Shown here piece by piece: positions 63,599 through 64,000 of a DNA stretch of 64,000 nucleotides. Below the pieces are notes generated by a model. It was not told the origin of the DNA. It made no database searches and saw only the letters and a program-made list of their open reading frames with translations. Made by a program: the position numbers and the translations under genes. Source of the stretch: Variovorax sp. EL159 (GTDB lineage: Bacteria; Pseudomonadota; Gammaproteobacteria; Burkholderiales; Burkholderiaceae_C); the NCBI RefSeq assembly GCF_900100965.1, contig NZ_FMUJ01000002.1, positions 803,869 through 867,868 on the forward strand, given 5' to 3'. Position 1 is the first letter of the stretch. Each line of letters starts with the position of its first letter.

Positions 63599-64000
63599 TC
63601 AGACGAAGCCGGCGTTGTCGTCGGCCAGTCGTCGGGCCTCGGCCATGACGCGGGCGATGGCCACGAGCACCGCGCCGAACAGGATGTGCAGGCAGTCGAA
63701 CCATGCGATGGAGATCGACATGAAGCGCTGGCCCGGCGGGTTGCCGATGCTGAGCGCCACGGTCATCAGGCCGCGCGCGAGCGGCAGCAGCAATGCCAGC
63801 AGCAGCACCGCCCAGGCGAAGTGCACCAGCGCGTCCTGCGCGGTCTTGCCGAAGACCCGGCCGTGTCCGTACTCGCCGAACAACCGCCACAGCTGCCGCA
63901 GCGCATACAGGCCGCCGCCCACCGGCAGCAGGCTGACCAGGGCCGTGCGCCAGCGTGCCGGGCCGTCGGCAGGCGCCGTGGGCAGGCCAAGAAAACTGCC
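63599..64000 (-). CDS. DUF2975-family membrane protein, partial
   Basis: At least 133 codons; the frame is open to the window end, so the amino terminus lies outside. The visible part has hydrophobic segments (VHFAWAVLLLALLLPLARGL, FDCLHILFGAVLVAIARVM) and the typical ending ARRLADDNAGFV. A GTG at 63922 would be an internal codon rather than the start. The XRE gene downstream is the standard partner of DUF2975. Confidence 0.8.
   Translation of the reverse strand, partial: GSFLGLPTAPADGPARWRTALVSLLPVGGGLYALRQLWRLFGEYGHGRVFGKTAQDALVHFAWAVLLLALLLPLARGLMTVALSIGNPPGQRFMSISIAWFDCLHILFGAVLVAIARVMAEARRLADDNAGFV

Overview
The window reads as chromosome of a high-GC betaproteobacterium of the Comamonadaceae, most like Variovorax. 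That is an inference from gene families (a Bug-type solute receptor, SoeABC, DctA/DctB/DctD, several MetQ-type receptors), from third-position GC bias, and from the style of the intergenic repeats. There is no integrase, insertion sequence, CRISPR array, rRNA or replication origin in view.

Region by region. 1-4745: a minus-strand operon for 3-sulfolactate catabolism (suyA, suyB, an slcC-like and a comC-like dehydrogenase, and the start of a Bug receptor) with a divergent GntR/UTRA regulator. 4761-10492: a LysR gene and divergent soeABC, a cytoplasmic membrane-anchored sulfite dehydrogenase whose B subunit carries an in-frame repeat insertion. 10496-14908: an SMP-30 protein, a membrane protein, a small lipoprotein, and an OmpR-family regulator with its kinase. 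14918-15270: a small promoter-ORF-terminator unit. 15371-15907: six tandem, divergent tRNA genes. 15919-17790: a secreted Ig-like protein with an HExxH motif. 18395-27024: an orphan type VI secretion cargo unit (VgrG, Eag-type chaperone, PAAR-RHS effector with a GIY-YIG-like toxin tip, AT-rich putative immunity gene). 27113-33950: an HD/GNAT fusion, DctA with a sigma-54 promoter, DctB/DctD, and an XRE regulator. 34218-38355: a lower-GC defence island with an EcoRII-family restriction-modification system, Vsr, and a separate EcoRII-N-like protein, ending next to tRNA-Thr(CGT). 38462-43993: fbp, pepN, a HAD hydrolase and prfB with its programmed frameshift. 44074-51373: a SIMPL protein and a sulfur-acquisition block with three MetQ-type receptors, MetN/MetI, an internally deleted acireductone-dioxygenase-like protein, and an LLM flavin monooxygenase. 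51494-59689: a surface-glycan operon of three stand-alone methyltransferases, a WcbI-like protein and a 1584-residue fusion of methyltransferase, GT2, GT4 and methyltransferase. 59833-64000: an Asp/Glu racemase-family protein, an alpha/beta hydrolase, an aldo-keto reductase, a proline-rich membrane protein and an XRE/DUF2975 pair cut by the window end.

How the genes work together. Sulfur is the strongest theme. SlcC and ComC would interconvert the sulfolactate enantiomers through sulfopyruvate, SuyAB would release sulfite and leave pyruvate, and SoeABC would oxidise the sulfite to sulfate and feed electrons to quinone. The met block adds uptake of methionine or related organosulfur compounds plus a monooxygenase. 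The Dct set handles C4-dicarboxylates under sigma-54 control. The T6SS cargo unit and the restriction island are accessory, and both have base composition that differs from the core genes around them.
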